A stretch of 64,000 nt of DNA from Paenibacillus camerounensis (GCF_000723885.1 NZ_CCDG010000005.1:49869-113868), one strand, 5' to 3'; numbered from the stretch's first letter, positions 36,034 through 45,410 are shown. Notes: generated by a model from the sequence alone, not told the origin. Numbers and translations are program-made.

Positions 36034-37146
36034 TTAAAGCTCAGCGGACGATGGCGCAACGCTTGTTTTCCTGGCAATCTCCCGGCGGACCACCGGAGCG
36101 ACCTCTGTAGCGAGCAGCTCGATGGCCGTAGCCACTTTGCGGTATGGAAGACCGCCGATATCGAGCTGGGTCATGAAGCGGTTATGGCCGAACAGCTCAT
36201 GCTGGTAGAGGATCTTCTCGATAATCTGCTGCGGGCTGCCGACAGCCAGTGTATTAACTGGGGAGACGAAACGGCCGAAATCGCCGCGGGATACCCGGTA
36301 CTCCTGCCCAGGATGCGGGCTGATGGCGTTACGGTAGCTGTAATAGTAAGGGTAGTATTCATCTACCGCCTGCTGTGAGGTTTTGGCGATGTAGCCGTGG
36401 CTGGTGATGGCAATCTTCAGGTCTTCAGCTGCATGTCCGGCTTCTGCCCCGCTGCGGCGGTAGGTCGCAGCGAGGTTCTGAAACGGCTCCGGGCTGCCGC
36501 TGAGGATGGCAATGGCCATGCCGATGCCCAGCCGTCCGGCTTGCTCAGCGCTTTCAGGCGAGCCGCCGATGCCGACCCAGAGCGGGAGCTTCGGCTGCAG
36601 GGGACGCGGGGCAATCTCCGCATTCTTCAGCGGTGAGCGGAAGGAGCCGTTCCAGCTTACGACCTCATGCTTGTTCAGCTCCAGCAGCAGCTCCAAATTC
36701 TCGGCGAACAGTTTCTTATAATCCTCCAGATCGTATCCGAACAGCGGGAAGGACTCCAGAAAAGCGCCGCGCCCGTTAATAATCTCCGCCCGGCCGCCGG
36801 ACAGCAGGTCCAGCGTGGCGAAGTCCTCGAAGATCCGTACCGGATCAGCCGTACTCAGCACCGTGGTTGCACTGGTCAGCTTAATCCGCTTGGTCACCTG
36901 GGCAATCGCAGCAAGCACAACCGGCATGGAGGAGATGACAAAGTCCAGCCGGTGATGCTCACCCACGCCGAAGACATCAAGCCCCGCTTCATCGGCAAGC
37001 TTGGCTGCCTCAATTACCTCCTGCAGCCGCTGCTGCGGGCTGATCCGCTGTCCGGTGTGACAATCGGTGACCAGATCGCCTAATGTATAGATGCCGAACT
37101 CAAATGCCGGCATGTTGTCCGGCTTCACATTATTGGTATTAGTCAT
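36034..37146 (-). CDS. LLM-class flavin-dependent oxidoreductase (luciferase-like)
   Basis: A 370-residue luciferase-fold monooxygenase, related to the 11.3-12.4 kb gene. Shared motifs are FGIYTLGDL, GLDVFGVGEHHRLDF, TTVLSTADPVRIFEDFATLD and [25 protein letters not shown] fits the inner ATG at 37146 better than the ATG at 37170. It should use FMNH2 and oxygen. A perfect palindrome overlaps its promoter, so it is probably under a repressor. A role with the sulfur genes 1.8 kb away is possible but not shown; it lacks the operon link of SsuD. Confidence 0.85.
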   Translation of the reverse strand: MTNTNNVKPDNMPAFEFGIYTLGDLVTDCHTGQRISPQQRLQEVIEAAKLADEAGLDVFGVGEHHRLDFVISSMPVVLAAIAQVTKRIKLTSATTVLSTADPVRIFEDFATLDLLSGGRAEIINGRGAFLESFPLFGYDLEDYKKLFAENLELLLELNKHEVVSWNGSFRSPLKNAEIAPRPLQPKLPLWVGIGGSPESAEQAGRLGIGMAIAILSGSPEPFQNLAATYRRSGAEAGHAAEDLKIAITSHGYIAKTSQQAVDEYYPYYYSYRNAISPHPGQEYRVSRGDFGRFVSPVNTLAVGSPQQIIEKILYQHELFGHNRFMTQLDIGGLPYRKVATAIELLATEVAPVVRREIARKTSVAPSSAEL

Positions 37147-37211
37147 AGATAGAGACTCCTTATATCTCAAAATAGTTGTTCTGCTTGTCCGTTGTACATA
37201 GGATAGGGATT

Positions 37212-37243
37212 ATTATAGCACAACAACTTACAAAATGTAAGTT
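37212..37243 (-). promoter_or_regulatory. Promoter and palindromic operator of the monooxygenase gene
   Basis: On the minus strand TATAAT (37212-37217) has CTTACA 18 bases upstream. The -35 lies inside a perfect palindrome at 37225-37243, arms AACTTACA and TGTAAGTT around AAA. A dimeric repressor of the MarR or HxlR kind would block the polymerase here. Confidence 0.6.
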
Positions 37244-37416
37244 TATGAGTAAATGTTTCTTTGTGTAAGCGCATTAGCGGCTGTATGCTGCCAAGTCAGA
37301 TGTATGAGCACTTGAATTTAGTGTGTTGATATTTAAAAAGATTCATACAGTAAAAAGAGTGTAGATGGAATATAATAGAAATAGTTTGCATTCTTTTTAC
37401 AGGAGGCATTTATATT

Positions 37417-38736
37417 ATGGGGACAATGAAGTTCAGAACCGGGGCGTTAGCCGCACTGATTGGAATCAGTCTGCTGGCTGCCGGAGGTAATGCAGAGTCG
37501 GCAGTATCTGATCCGCACCATTCCTACATCTACAATAATTTTACGGGGAGTCAGGCTGAGCCGCCTGCTGCAGTAACGGTCTGGTCCAGCGCAATGGATG
37601 TACAGGCTGATGAAACGGCAATCGGCCGCGGATCTGCTGTAACCGGGGGAGGTAAGGTTTATTTTATCCAGCAGGGACAGCTGCTTGCACTGAATGCGCA
37701 GACCGGCAAAAGGATCTGGAAATACGGAGCGAAGCTGAGTGCCCCGCTGCTGTATGAGAATGGTGTGATCTACGCAAGCTCGCAGACAGGCACAATCTAT
37801 GCTGTAACTGCCGCCACCGGTAAGAACCAGTGGAGCTCCTCGGCCCCGAGCAAAAATCCGCGGCAGCTGCTGGTTGACCAGGGTCAGCTGTTTGCCGTCA
37901 ATAGTGATGTTCAGGCTTATAATCTGCAGACAGGCAAGCTGCAGTGGAAGGATAATTACACAGAACCGCTGTGGCAGGCTGTTCAGGTCCAGGGTGAGCT
38001 TGTGCTCGCCGAAGATACGGTATCCGGGGCATATTCGTATGATGTGCTGCGTGCCTTTGACCGGAAGACCGGCAAACAGCTGTGGGAAGCAGACAATTAC
38101 TCCATGCCTGTTGCTGCCGATCAAGGGACACTGATCTCACAGCGGACATCCAATCTGCTGCAAATGGTCGCGCTGCCTACATTCGATACTTTGGACGCAA
38201 GGACAGGGAAGGTGCTTGGCACAGCGGAGTATAATCCTGAAAATATCAATCCGGACGAAGCGCTCAGCAGCAGCGGACAAGCCTGGATCAGCGGTAATCA
38301 GCTGTATATTAACCGGGGCAATACCGTGTACTCTTATCCGGCAGACGCAGATCCGGCCAAGGCAGCCAAAACAACCTATTCGGCTGCGGGCGGCGGAAAA
38401 GACCTGATGTATGCTGCAGGCCCGTATGACGGAAGAATACTTTTCAGCGACGGAGAGACTGTGTACGGGGTCAAAACAGCCAACCGTCAAGGCGTCTCCT
38501 ATTACGGCGGTGCATCGATTGCCCGCTTCGACCTGCTTGGACACGGCATGTATATTGCCAAGGCAGACGGTCAGCTGGTAGCAGTCAATCTGCTTACTGG
38601 AGCCCAGGTGCTGCAGCTTAAAACCACAGGCAAAGCCTTTGGCCCTACCTTGCTGGAAAACGGGATGATCCTGGTCCAGAGCAAGGGCAAGATCACAGCG
38701 ATTAAAGAGCCGGCTGCACTCAGGATGGCTAAATAG
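37417..38736 (+). CDS. Secreted PQQ-like beta-propeller repeat protein
   Basis: A 439-residue exported protein. The signal peptide is in the first 30 residues (ALAALIGISLLAAGG). The rest is a beta-propeller of the quinoprotein-like type with repeated blades: LLALNAQTGKRIWKY, IYAVTAATGKNQWSS, VQAYNLQTGKLQWKD, LRAFDRKTGKQLWEA and LVAVNLLTGAQVLQL. This fold usually serves as a binding scaffold. No enzyme domain is seen. AGGAGG precedes the ATG. It is a single gene with no obvious partner. Confidence 0.85.
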   Translation: MGTMKFRTGALAALIGISLLAAGGNAESAVSDPHHSYIYNNFTGSQAEPPAAVTVWSSAMDVQADETAIGRGSAVTGGGKVYFIQQGQLLALNAQTGKRIWKYGAKLSAPLLYENGVIYASSQTGTIYAVTAATGKNQWSSSAPSKNPRQLLVDQGQLFAVNSDVQAYNLQTGKLQWKDNYTEPLWQAVQVQGELVLAEDTVSGAYSYDVLRAFDRKTGKQLWEADNYSMPVAADQGTLISQRTSNLLQMVALPTFDTLDARTGKVLGTAEYNPENINPDEALSSSGQAWISGNQLYINRGNTVYSYPADADPAKAAKTTYSAAGGGKDLMYAAGPYDGRILFSDGETVYGVKTANRQGVSYYGGASIARFDLLGHGMYIAKADGQLVAVNLLTGAQVLQLKTTGKAFGPTLLENGMILVQSKGKITAIKEPAALRMAK

Positions 38737-38772
38737 GCTGACTTTTTTATCAAAATATATTGTGTCTTTTTG

Positions 38773-38835
38773 TTGACAGACCCGCAGATAGGTGATATTT
38801 TAAATGCACAAATTCAAATTGTTTTACTTTGAATT
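38773..38835 (+). promoter_or_regulatory. Promoter and inverted repeat ahead of the sulfur-type importer
   Basis: TTGACA at 38773-38778 and TATTTT at 38796-38801 are 17 bases apart. Directly after the predicted start, AATTCAAA at 38811-38818 pairs with TTTGAATT at 38828-38835. The second element could be an operator or a leader hairpin. Confidence 0.6.
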
Positions 38836-38850
38836 ACATTGGCCGACTGT

Positions 38851-38899
38851 ACAGACAGAGGTGCCCGTGCTATCCAGCGCGAGGTCCCTCTGTTTTTTT
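38851..38899 (+). terminator. Terminator-like hairpin in the importer leader
   Basis: ACAGAGG pairs with CCTCTGT, followed by seven T residues ending at 38899. It lies between the promoter and the ATPase gene, so it is placed to act as an attenuator. A direct repeat TTTGTATACCAG follows immediately. Confidence 0.55.
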
Positions 38900-38943
38900 G
38901 TATACCAGTTTGTATACCAGCAGAACCAGAAGGAGGAGCAGAG

Positions 38944-39720
38944 ATGGGAGAGGTTATGCTGTCCATTGCGCAGCTGAATAAAAGCTTTGACACCGCCGGA
39001 GGCCAGGTTAAGGCGCTGCATGAGGTGAATCTCGATGTGCAGCAGGGCGAATTTATCACCGTAATCGGCCCGAGCGGATGCGGCAAAAGCACGCTGCTGC
39101 GCATCGTCGCCGGCCTGGACAACGGCTATACCGGAAGTGTTACGCTGGAAGGGAAGGCAATCGGCGGTCCGGGAATCGACAAAGGGTTTATTTTTCAGGA
39201 GCACCGGCTGTTTCCATGGCTTACCGTTGAGAAGAACATCGCCTCGGATCTGCCGCTCAGCCGGCCTGATATCCGCCAGAAGGTGGATGAGCTGATTGAG
39301 CTGGTGAAGCTGACCGGCTTTGAAAAAGCCTATCCCCGTGAGCTCTCGGGAGGGATGGCCCAGCGGGTAGCGATTGCCCGGGCGCTGCTGCGGAATCCGA
39401 AGATTCTGCTGCTGGATGAGCCGTTTGGGGCGCTGGACGCCTTTACCCGGGCCCACATGCAGACGGTGCTGCTGGATATCTGGCGGAAGAACCGGACAAC
39501 GATGATTTTTGTAACGCATGATATTGATGAAGCAGTGTTTCTGGGGGGCAGGGTAGTTATTCTGGAGCCGCGGCCTGGCAAAATCCGCAAAATTGTGCCG
39601 GTGGACCTGCCATATCCGCGCAAAAAGACAACCACCTCCTTTCAGGAGCTGCGGCTCAGGGTGCTTAATTATTTTGAGAAGGTGGAGGAGCTGGAATTGA
39701 CGGACGGGGCGGGGATCTAG
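38944..39720 (+). CDS. Sulfonate/nitrate-type ABC transporter ATPase (SsuB-like)
   Basis: A 258-residue ABC ATPase. Walker A is GPSGCGKST (42-50), the signature motif [16 protein letters not shown], Walker [17 protein letters not shown], and the switch histidine in VTHDIDEAV. These are the pattern of the SsuB/TauB/NrtD group. AAGGAGGAG precedes ATG 38944; a longer in-frame start at 38839 would run through the leader hairpin. It powers the two permeases that follow. The aliphatic sulfonate family is likely, but taurine, nitrate or thiamine precursors belong to the same group. Confidence 0.88.
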   Translation: MGEVMLSIAQLNKSFDTAGGQVKALHEVNLDVQQGEFITVIGPSGCGKSTLLRIVAGLDNGYTGSVTLEGKAIGGPGIDKGFIFQEHRLFPWLTVEKNIASDLPLSRPDIRQKVDELIELVKLTGFEKAYPRELSGGMAQRVAIARALLRNPKILLLDEPFGALDAFTRAHMQTVLLDIWRKNRTTMIFVTHDIDEAVFLGGRVVILEPRPGKIRKIVPVDLPYPRKKTTTSFQELRLRVLNYFEKVEELELTDGAGI

Positions 39721-39835
39721 AGATTCTCCTGGTTTTCGGCAGGCTTTGAAAAGAGCGGAGTAAGGAATGGTTGCTGTTATATATCCGACTTAAACTATGA
39801 GAATTATTAACTATAAGCATGAAGGAGGCGTTTAG

Positions 39836-40648
39836 ATGAGCAACCAGGCTGTGACTGCAGGGAGAGCCGGCAGACCCGGCAGACCCGGAAAAGCGGTTAT
39901 TGCCGGACTCGGCCTGCTGCTGCCGGGAAGCCTGCTGGTCTCGTGGCAGCTGCTTGGTCATTACGGAATGTTGTCGGAGATGCTGTTTCCGACTCCTTAC
40001 ACGATAGCCAAATCTTTTATTGCACTGGCAGCAAGCGGCGATTTGTGGAGCCATTTCCGGGTCAGCGCCGTGCGGGCCTTCTCCGGATTTCTGCTCGGCG
40101 GGGGACTGGGGCTGCTGCTGGGCATTCTGGTCGGACTGTTCCGCAGATCGGAGCGGCTGCTGGACCCGTCCTTACAGATGATCCGGATGATTCCGAGTCT
40201 GGCGGTGGTGCCGCTCTTCATCCTCTGGTTCGGGATCGGCGAGGAATCGAAAGTGCTGCTGATCGCAAAAGGCGCGTTCTTCCCGGTGTATATTAACACC
40301 TTCATGGGCATCCGCGGCACGGACAACAAGCTGTTTGAAGTATCCAGGGTGCTCGGGTTCAGCAAGATACAGCAGGTTCTCCGGCTGGTGCTGCCGGCGG
40401 CAGTGCCGAATATTATGCTGGGTGTACGCCTGTCGCTGGGACTGTCCTGGCTGGGACTGGTCGTGGCTGAACTGATTGCATCGACCTCGGGTATCGGCTA
40501 CATGATGTCGGATGCCCGCCAGTTTGCCGATACGCCGGTTGTATTTGTCGGAATTATTGTGTTTGCCGCTGCCGGGCTGCTTAGCGATACAGTTGTCCGT
40601 CTGATCGAACGGCGGCTGCTGAGATGGAAGGACAGCTATCAAGGATAG
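39836..40648 (+). CDS. Sulfonate-type ABC transporter permease (SsuC-like), first copy
   Basis: A 270-residue permease of the SsuC/TauC group, with MIPSLAVVPLFILWFGIGEESKV and the EAA-like loop KLFEVSRVLGFSKIQQV. AAGGAGG lies before the ATG. The spacing to the next permease is short. Two different SsuC-type permeases follow one ATPase, so the pore is probably a heterodimer rather than the usual SsuC homodimer. Confidence 0.88.
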   Translation: MSNQAVTAGRAGRPGRPGKAVIAGLGLLLPGSLLVSWQLLGHYGMLSEMLFPTPYTIAKSFIALAASGDLWSHFRVSAVRAFSGFLLGGGLGLLLGILVGLFRRSERLLDPSLQMIRMIPSLAVVPLFILWFGIGEESKVLLIAKGAFFPVYINTFMGIRGTDNKLFEVSRVLGFSKIQQVLRLVLPAAVPNIMLGVRLSLGLSWLGLVVAELIASTSGIGYMMSDARQFADTPVVFVGIIVFAAAGLLSDTVVRLIERRLLRWKDSYQG

Positions 40649-40662
40649 GAGGAATGTACAGC

Positions 40663-41550
40663 ATGAGCAACGGGGCAGAAATGATTGTGAAATCAGCAAA
40701 AACGGTAAGGGAGGCACATGATTACACCGGAACAGCACCTATCTCTGCTTCTAACAAGCAGAAAAGAGTGTATTCTGACCGGACAAAAAATCTTCTGTCC
40801 GATTGGGCAGCCGGAGCTGCCATACCGGTGGCAGTCATTGCGCTATGGCAGCTCGGCGGCAGTGCAGGCTGGATCCCGCCGGAGTTTTTGCCTACGCCCT
40901 GGTCTATTCTTTCCGCCTTTGCCGGACTCGCGGCCAGCGGAGAGCTGCTCCATCACCTCGGTGTCAGCATCGGCCGGGCAGGGCTTGGATATGTAATCGG
41001 CGGAGTCCTTGGCCTGCTGCTTGGCGTACTGACCGGGTTGTTCCGCAAAGCGGAGTATCTGCTTGACCCCAGCGTTCAGGTACTGCGGCTGGTTCCGCAT
41101 CTCGCCATTGCCCCGCTGATTATTCTCTGGTTCGGCTTCGGCGAGGTGTCGAAGGTAGCTATTATTCTGAGCGGCGCCTTCTTCCCGCTGTATATTAACA
41201 CTTTTATGGGTATCCGCAGTGTGGATAACAAGCTGTTCGAGGTAGCCAGAGTGCTTGGCTTCGGGCCGCTGCAGAAGCTGCGCCGGCTGATTCTGCCGGC
41301 CGCGCTGCCCGGTATTCTGCTGGGGCTGCGCCTCTCAATGGCCGTGGCCTGGATCGGCCTGGTCGTTGCCGAGCTGATCGGTTCTTCTTCCGGGGTAGGC
41401 TTCCTGATTAACGAGGCCAAGCAGAACTCCAATACAGAGGTCATCTTTGTAGGCATCATTATTTTCGCCATTGTCGGTAAGCTGATTGATTCCTTATTCC
41501 GTGTCATCGAACGCAGGCTGCTGCACTGGCGGGACAGCTATCAGGGCTAA
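40663..41550 (+). CDS. Sulfonate-type ABC transporter permease (SsuC-like), second copy
   Basis: A 295-residue permease paralogous to the preceding one (LVPHLAIAPLIILWFGFGEVSKV, KLFEVARVLGFGPLQKL, HWRDSYQG end). It has an N-terminal extension of about 40 residues that the first copy lacks. AGGAGG at 40647-40652 fits ATG 40663 (ten bases) and not ATG 40654 (one base). Confidence 0.88.
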   Translation: MSNGAEMIVKSAKTVREAHDYTGTAPISASNKQKRVYSDRTKNLLSDWAAGAAIPVAVIALWQLGGSAGWIPPEFLPTPWSILSAFAGLAASGELLHHLGVSIGRAGLGYVIGGVLGLLLGVLTGLFRKAEYLLDPSVQVLRLVPHLAIAPLIILWFGFGEVSKVAIILSGAFFPLYINTFMGIRSVDNKLFEVARVLGFGPLQKLRRLILPAALPGILLGLRLSMAVAWIGLVVAELIGSSSGVGFLINEAKQNSNTEVIFVGIIIFAIVGKLIDSLFRVIERRLLHWRDSYQG

Positions 41551-41574
41551 TTATATCAAGGGGGCTGAAGGTAA

Positions 41575-43185
41575 ATGAATCATTCTATAGGACATATAGG
41601 GACATTGAATCTGCAGGCGGATGTGCTGGTAATCGGAGGAGGGCCGGCAGGCACTTGGGCTGCACTTACGGCAGCGGCAAAGGGCGCCAAGGTTATTCTG
41701 GCCGATAAAGGCTACTGCGGCTCCAGCGGAGCAACTGCGCCGTCAGGCACGGGTGTGTGGTATGTGCAGCCGGATGACAGGCTGCGAGAGGAAGCCAAGG
41801 CCAGCCGCTACTCTATGGGCGGCAAGCTGGCGGAGCACCGCTGGATGGACCGGGTGCTGGACCGCACTTATGAGAATATGAACCGGCTGGGTGTTTCCGG
41901 ATACCCGTTCCCGCTGGATGAGCACGGCAACCAGTACCGCCGGAGCCTGCAGGGGCCGGAATACATGCGGCTGATGCGCAGGCTGGTCAAGAAGGCAGGA
42001 GTGAAGATTCTTGATCACAGCCCGGCGCTTGAGCTGCTGGCCGATGAGCATGGTGTTGCCGGGGCTACCGGCGTGCAGACCCAGAGCGGGGAGGGCTGGA
42101 GTGTCCAGGCGGGAGCGGTGGTCATCGCGACCGGCGGCTGTGCTTTCCTTAGCAGGGCGCTGGGCTGCAATGTGCTGACCGGAGACGGCTATCTGTTCGC
42201 CGCTGAGGCCGGGGCCAGCCTGTCGGGCATGGAATTCTCCAATGCCTATGCGATCTGCCCGACCTTCTCCTCCGTGACCAAGACCGCCTATTACAGCTAT
42301 GCCAGCTTCTATTATGAAGACGGCAGCGTGGTAGAGGGGGCAGGGTCCAAAAAAGGCCGTTCAGTCATCGCCCGTAATCTGCTGGCCGGACGCCAGGTCT
42401 ATGCGAAGCTTGACGGTGCTTCTGAGGATCTGCAGCCGCTGCTGCGGGTTGCCCAGACGAATTTCTTCCTGCCGTTTGACCGCCGGGGCATCAATCCGTT
42501 CAAGGATGCTTTCCCGGTCACGCTCCGGCTGGAAGGCACGGTACGCGGCACCGGCGGCATCCGCATAACGGATGAGGACTGCGGCACCGGCGTTCCGGGC
42601 CTGTATGCAGCAGGAGACGCGGCAACCCGCGAGCTGATCTGCGGCGGCTTCACCGGCGGCGGCAGCCATAATGCCGCCTGGGCCATGTCCTCCGGCTCCT
42701 TTGCCGGAGAAGGCGCAGCTGCTTATGCCGCCGGACTGGGGCGGCACGCAGCCGACCGCAAGCCTCGCGGGCTATCCTCTTCGCCGCTGGTTGACCAGCA
42801 GGTGAAGCCGGGAACGGCGGCACGTACAGCGGAGTTCGTCTCGGCTGTGCAGGACGAAGTTAAGCCGTACGACATTAATCTGTTCCGTACGGAGCAGGGA
42901 CTGAACGCCTCGCTTGGCCGGCTGGACGAATTGTGGAAGGAGCAGCGCAGCCGGGAAATCCAGCGTACGCCAGAAGGGGTGAAGGCCCGCGAGGCGGAAG
43001 CCATGACAGCGACCGCCCGCTGGATGTACAGCTCCGCACTGGCCCGGACAGAGACGAGAGGCATGCATAAACGCGAGGATTACAGGGAGACGGACAACAG
43101 CCAGCATCACCGGCTGATCAGCGGCGGGCTGGATCAGGTATGGGTCAAGACAGAAGAAGTTGCGAAGGAGAGTGTACTACTGTGA
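41575..43185 (+). CDS. FAD-dependent oxidoreductase, FrdA/AprA-like, first copy
   Basis: A 536-residue flavoprotein. The FAD-binding Rossmann motif VLVIGGGPAGTWAA lies at 16-29, followed by ADKGYCGSSGATAPSG and VVIATGGCAFLS. The C-terminal FAD segment GLYAAGDAATREL is typical of the fumarate reductase/APS reductase alpha group. GINPFKDAFPVTLRLEGT may belong to the capping/active-site domain. It overlaps the ferredoxin gene by four bases (GTGA), so the two form a complex, as AprA with AprB. The nearby importer suggests a sulfur-containing substrate. The actual reaction is unknown. A paralogous pair lies at 45.4-47.4 kb. Confidence 0.82.
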   Translation: MNHSIGHIGTLNLQADVLVIGGGPAGTWAALTAAAKGAKVILADKGYCGSSGATAPSGTGVWYVQPDDRLREEAKASRYSMGGKLAEHRWMDRVLDRTYENMNRLGVSGYPFPLDEHGNQYRRSLQGPEYMRLMRRLVKKAGVKILDHSPALELLADEHGVAGATGVQTQSGEGWSVQAGAVVIATGGCAFLSRALGCNVLTGDGYLFAAEAGASLSGMEFSNAYAICPTFSSVTKTAYYSYASFYYEDGSVVEGAGSKKGRSVIARNLLAGRQVYAKLDGASEDLQPLLRVAQTNFFLPFDRRGINPFKDAFPVTLRLEGTVRGTGGIRITDEDCGTGVPGLYAAGDAATRELICGGFTGGGSHNAAWAMSSGSFAGEGAAAYAAGLGRHAADRKPRGLSSSPLVDQQVKPGTAARTAEFVSAVQDEVKPYDINLFRTEQGLNASLGRLDELWKEQRSREIQRTPEGVKAREAEAMTATARWMYSSALARTETRGMHKREDYRETDNSQHHRLISGGLDQVWVKTEEVAKESVLL

Positions 43186-43514
43186 TTGAAGTCATCAGCG
43201 CTTCCAGGTGTGTAGAGTGTAACCAGTGTGTATCCGTCTGCCCGACGAATGTATTCGACCGGGTAGAAGACGGAATTCCCGTCATCGCCCGGCAGAGCGA
43301 TTGCCAGACCTGCTTCATGTGTGAGCTGTATTGCCCTGCCGATGCGCTATATGTCGCACCTGATTCCGAAACGGTTATCGGTGTGACCGAGGCGGAGCTG
43401 GAAGAGCAGGGGCTGCTCGGCGGGTACAGGGAAAAGGTAGGCTGGGGCAGAGGCAGACAGCCGGTGGCAAGCCATGACTTTATGTATAAGCTGGCGGCTA
43501 GGGCCGGGTTCTAG
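43182..43514 (+). CDS. Two-cluster ferredoxin partner, first copy
   Basis: A 110-residue iron-sulfur protein with two [4Fe-4S] motifs, CVECNQCVSVCP (about residues 10-21) and CQTCFMCELYCP (about 41-52). A C-terminal tail of about 55 residues ends in HDFMYKLAARAGF. It starts at GTG 43182, inside the stop codon region of the flavoprotein gene. It should pass electrons to or from the FAD of its partner, like AprB. Confidence 0.85.
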   Translation: MIEVISASRCVECNQCVSVCPTNVFDRVEDGIPVIARQSDCQTCFMCELYCPADALYVAPDSETVIGVTEAELEEQGLLGGYREKVGWGRGRQPVASHDFMYKLAARAGF

Positions 43515-43567
43515 AAAGTCCGGCAGCCGCAATCATCAGATAACAGACCGAGGGGAGAACAACATTA

Positions 43568-44632
43568 ATGAAAACGTACAGAGAGATTCAAGGCGGACGG
43601 AAAAAGGGGGCTCGCGGGGTGCTGCTCGCAAGCCTGGTCATGATTATGCTGGTATTGCAGGCCTGCGGCAATAATACAGGCTCCGGCAACGGAGCCCCGG
43701 CAGCGGGCGGCAATAATACTGCTGAAGCGGCTGGCAGCGGGACAGCAGCGGCCACTGCGCTGGCTGTACTGAATTTCGGCTTTATCGGCTCCAATAAGCT
43801 GAATGTGCCGGGCGGCGCGGAGGGCTGGGGCTTTTATAAGGGAATCATTCAGGAGGAGCTTAAGAAATATGGAATTACCGAAGTGAAGCTGACCGGCTTC
43901 CCGAACGGACCGGACCAGACGGAGTCGCTGATCAGCGGCCGGCTTGATTTCGGCAGCCTTGGGGATACCCCGGCCATCATCGCTTACGCTTCCGGCGCCA
44001 AAACCCGCCTGATCTCGCAATCCTCGGCCCACACTGTAGGCTATCTGATCGGTAAAAAGGACGGCCCGAAGACCGTTAAGGATCTGCAGGGTAAGACCAT
44101 TGCTATCCAGAAAGGCTCCTTCATGCACCGTTATGTGGCAGGATTGCTGCAGCAGGAGGGGGTAACCGACTACAAGCTGGTGCACATGCTGATTCCTGAT
44201 GCGACCGCAGCGCTCGCCAGAGGGGATGTCGATGCGACGACCAACCTCGGCGTTCCGGCTTTGAAGCTGATTGATGAAGGCTATACCCACCTTGACGATG
44301 CCTCGAAGCATCCGGACCTGCTGGGCTCCAGCGCTACTGTTGTCTCGGAGGAATATCTGGAGAAATTCCCGGACTTCCCGAAGGTATGGAATGAGGCGCG
44401 TGAAAAAGCGCTGGCGGATCTCAAGCAGCATGAAGATGAGTATTATGAATTCCTCGCTGAAATCGGTAATACCACACCGGAGCTGGCCAAACAGGTCAAT
44501 CCGATCAGCGACATCAAGGATACCGCCTTTACGGAGGAAGGTACCAAGCTGCTGGAGGGCACCAAAAACTTCCTGGTCGAAGAAAAGCTGGCCAAAAAAG
44601 ACTTCAACATCACCGACTGGCAGCTTCAGTAA
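43568..44632 (+). CDS. Sulfonate-type ABC transporter solute-binding lipoprotein (SsuA-like)
   Basis: A 354-residue lipoprotein with lipobox VLQAC. The mature domain begins AVLNFGFIGSNKLNVPGGAEGWGF and contains LISGRLDFGSLGDTPAIIAYASGAKTRL in segments, the classic SsuA/TauA pattern for the ligand hinge. DLQGKTIAIQKGS is also typical. AGGGGAG precedes the ATG. It lies at the end of the operon after the flavoprotein pair rather than beside the ATPase. It is the only binding protein of this operon. Confidence 0.88.
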   Translation: MKTYREIQGGRKKGARGVLLASLVMIMLVLQACGNNTGSGNGAPAAGGNNTAEAAGSGTAAATALAVLNFGFIGSNKLNVPGGAEGWGFYKGIIQEELKKYGITEVKLTGFPNGPDQTESLISGRLDFGSLGDTPAIIAYASGAKTRLISQSSAHTVGYLIGKKDGPKTVKDLQGKTIAIQKGSFMHRYVAGLLQQEGVTDYKLVHMLIPDATAALARGDVDATTNLGVPALKLIDEGYTHLDDASKHPDLLGSSATVVSEEYLEKFPDFPKVWNEAREKALADLKQHEDEYYEFLAEIGNTTPELAKQVNPISDIKDTAFTEEGTKLLEGTKNFLVEEKLAKKDFNITDWQLQ

Positions 44633-44659
44633 CGTTCAAGCGGTGGGAGGAGCTTAGTG

Positions 44660-44860
44660 GCTTAAGCGCAAACAGGCCTGCAGCGGTGTCAAGCATTAGA
44701 CTGCGGCTGAGGAACGGACAGTATCCGGAGGGGACGGTAAGAATCCCTTCCGGCAGCGTCCGCGACAGTAATACTGTGAGCAGCAAAAGTGAAGGCGGGA
44801 GGGAGAGAGCCGGGGCGTATGAACGCTGGAATGCCGGCACGCCAAGCGTATAAATAGATG
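44660..44860 (+). promoter_or_regulatory. Cobalamin-riboswitch-like RNA, orphan
   Basis: The segment carries GGTAAGAATCCC, then GCAGCGTCCGCGACAGTAAT and TGTGAGC, the order and spacing of the conserved core of cobalamin aptamers (GGTGxGAAxCC, CCCGCxACTGTAA). The 5' GGTGTC block is also present. The usual 3' block AGCCAGGAGACC is not recognisable. No gene follows within 500 bases, since the next start is 45411. It may be a variant, a decayed copy, or a leader whose gene was lost. Confidence 0.45.
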
Positions 44861-44883
44861 ATCCGGCAGGTGTTCCCGCTAAC

Positions 44884-45072
44884 TTAATTGGATTTTCTCC
44901 TCCTAATTTCATTATTTTCAGGAAAATATAATAATTAGTTAGAAAAAGTCTGCCTAATTCGGTCTATATCCCCTTTTTGAGTATATTAGGCGCAATTAGG
45001 TGGCGTTTTTCCCACTAATGCTCACATATCGGAGTGTGAAGGGAGAATAGGTGGCGAATTTCCACTTAAATG
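44884..45072 (+). repeat. Dispersed four-arm intergenic element, copy B
   Basis: Arms start at 44884, 44935, 44996 and 45047, a spacing of 51, 61 and 51. Arm 3 (TTAGGTGGCGTTTTTCCCAC) is the exact reverse complement of the arm 1-2 consensus. Arms 1 and 4, and 2 and 3, can pair as nested inverted repeats. The rest of 45073-45410 shows only AT-rich sequence ahead of the flavoprotein gene and no recognisable gene. Confidence 0.75.
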
Positions 45073-45410
45073 GATGAGTTACGCCTGCAAGTCGATCTGC
45101 TGTGAAGAAGATGCTAAATATTACTTAAATATCAACCTTTGTAGCATAGCAGTATACCCGGAAACTCCGTATTGTTACTTTACCTTTAATATACGCGCAC
45201 TCGTTTACTGGTACATCAACTTGTACACGCGCTCGCCCGTTCACGCTTAAGCAACTTAAGCAACCTTCTGTCGCTATCTCTTTCTTTGGGTAATACCCTC
45301 ATTTTTATCGATACTTAACCACATTAATCCCAACTGTGCATGGGAGTATTTACAATCAAGGCTGCGAACACCATACAGCGAGAGCTAGCACACATTTAAG
45401 GAGGAATACA

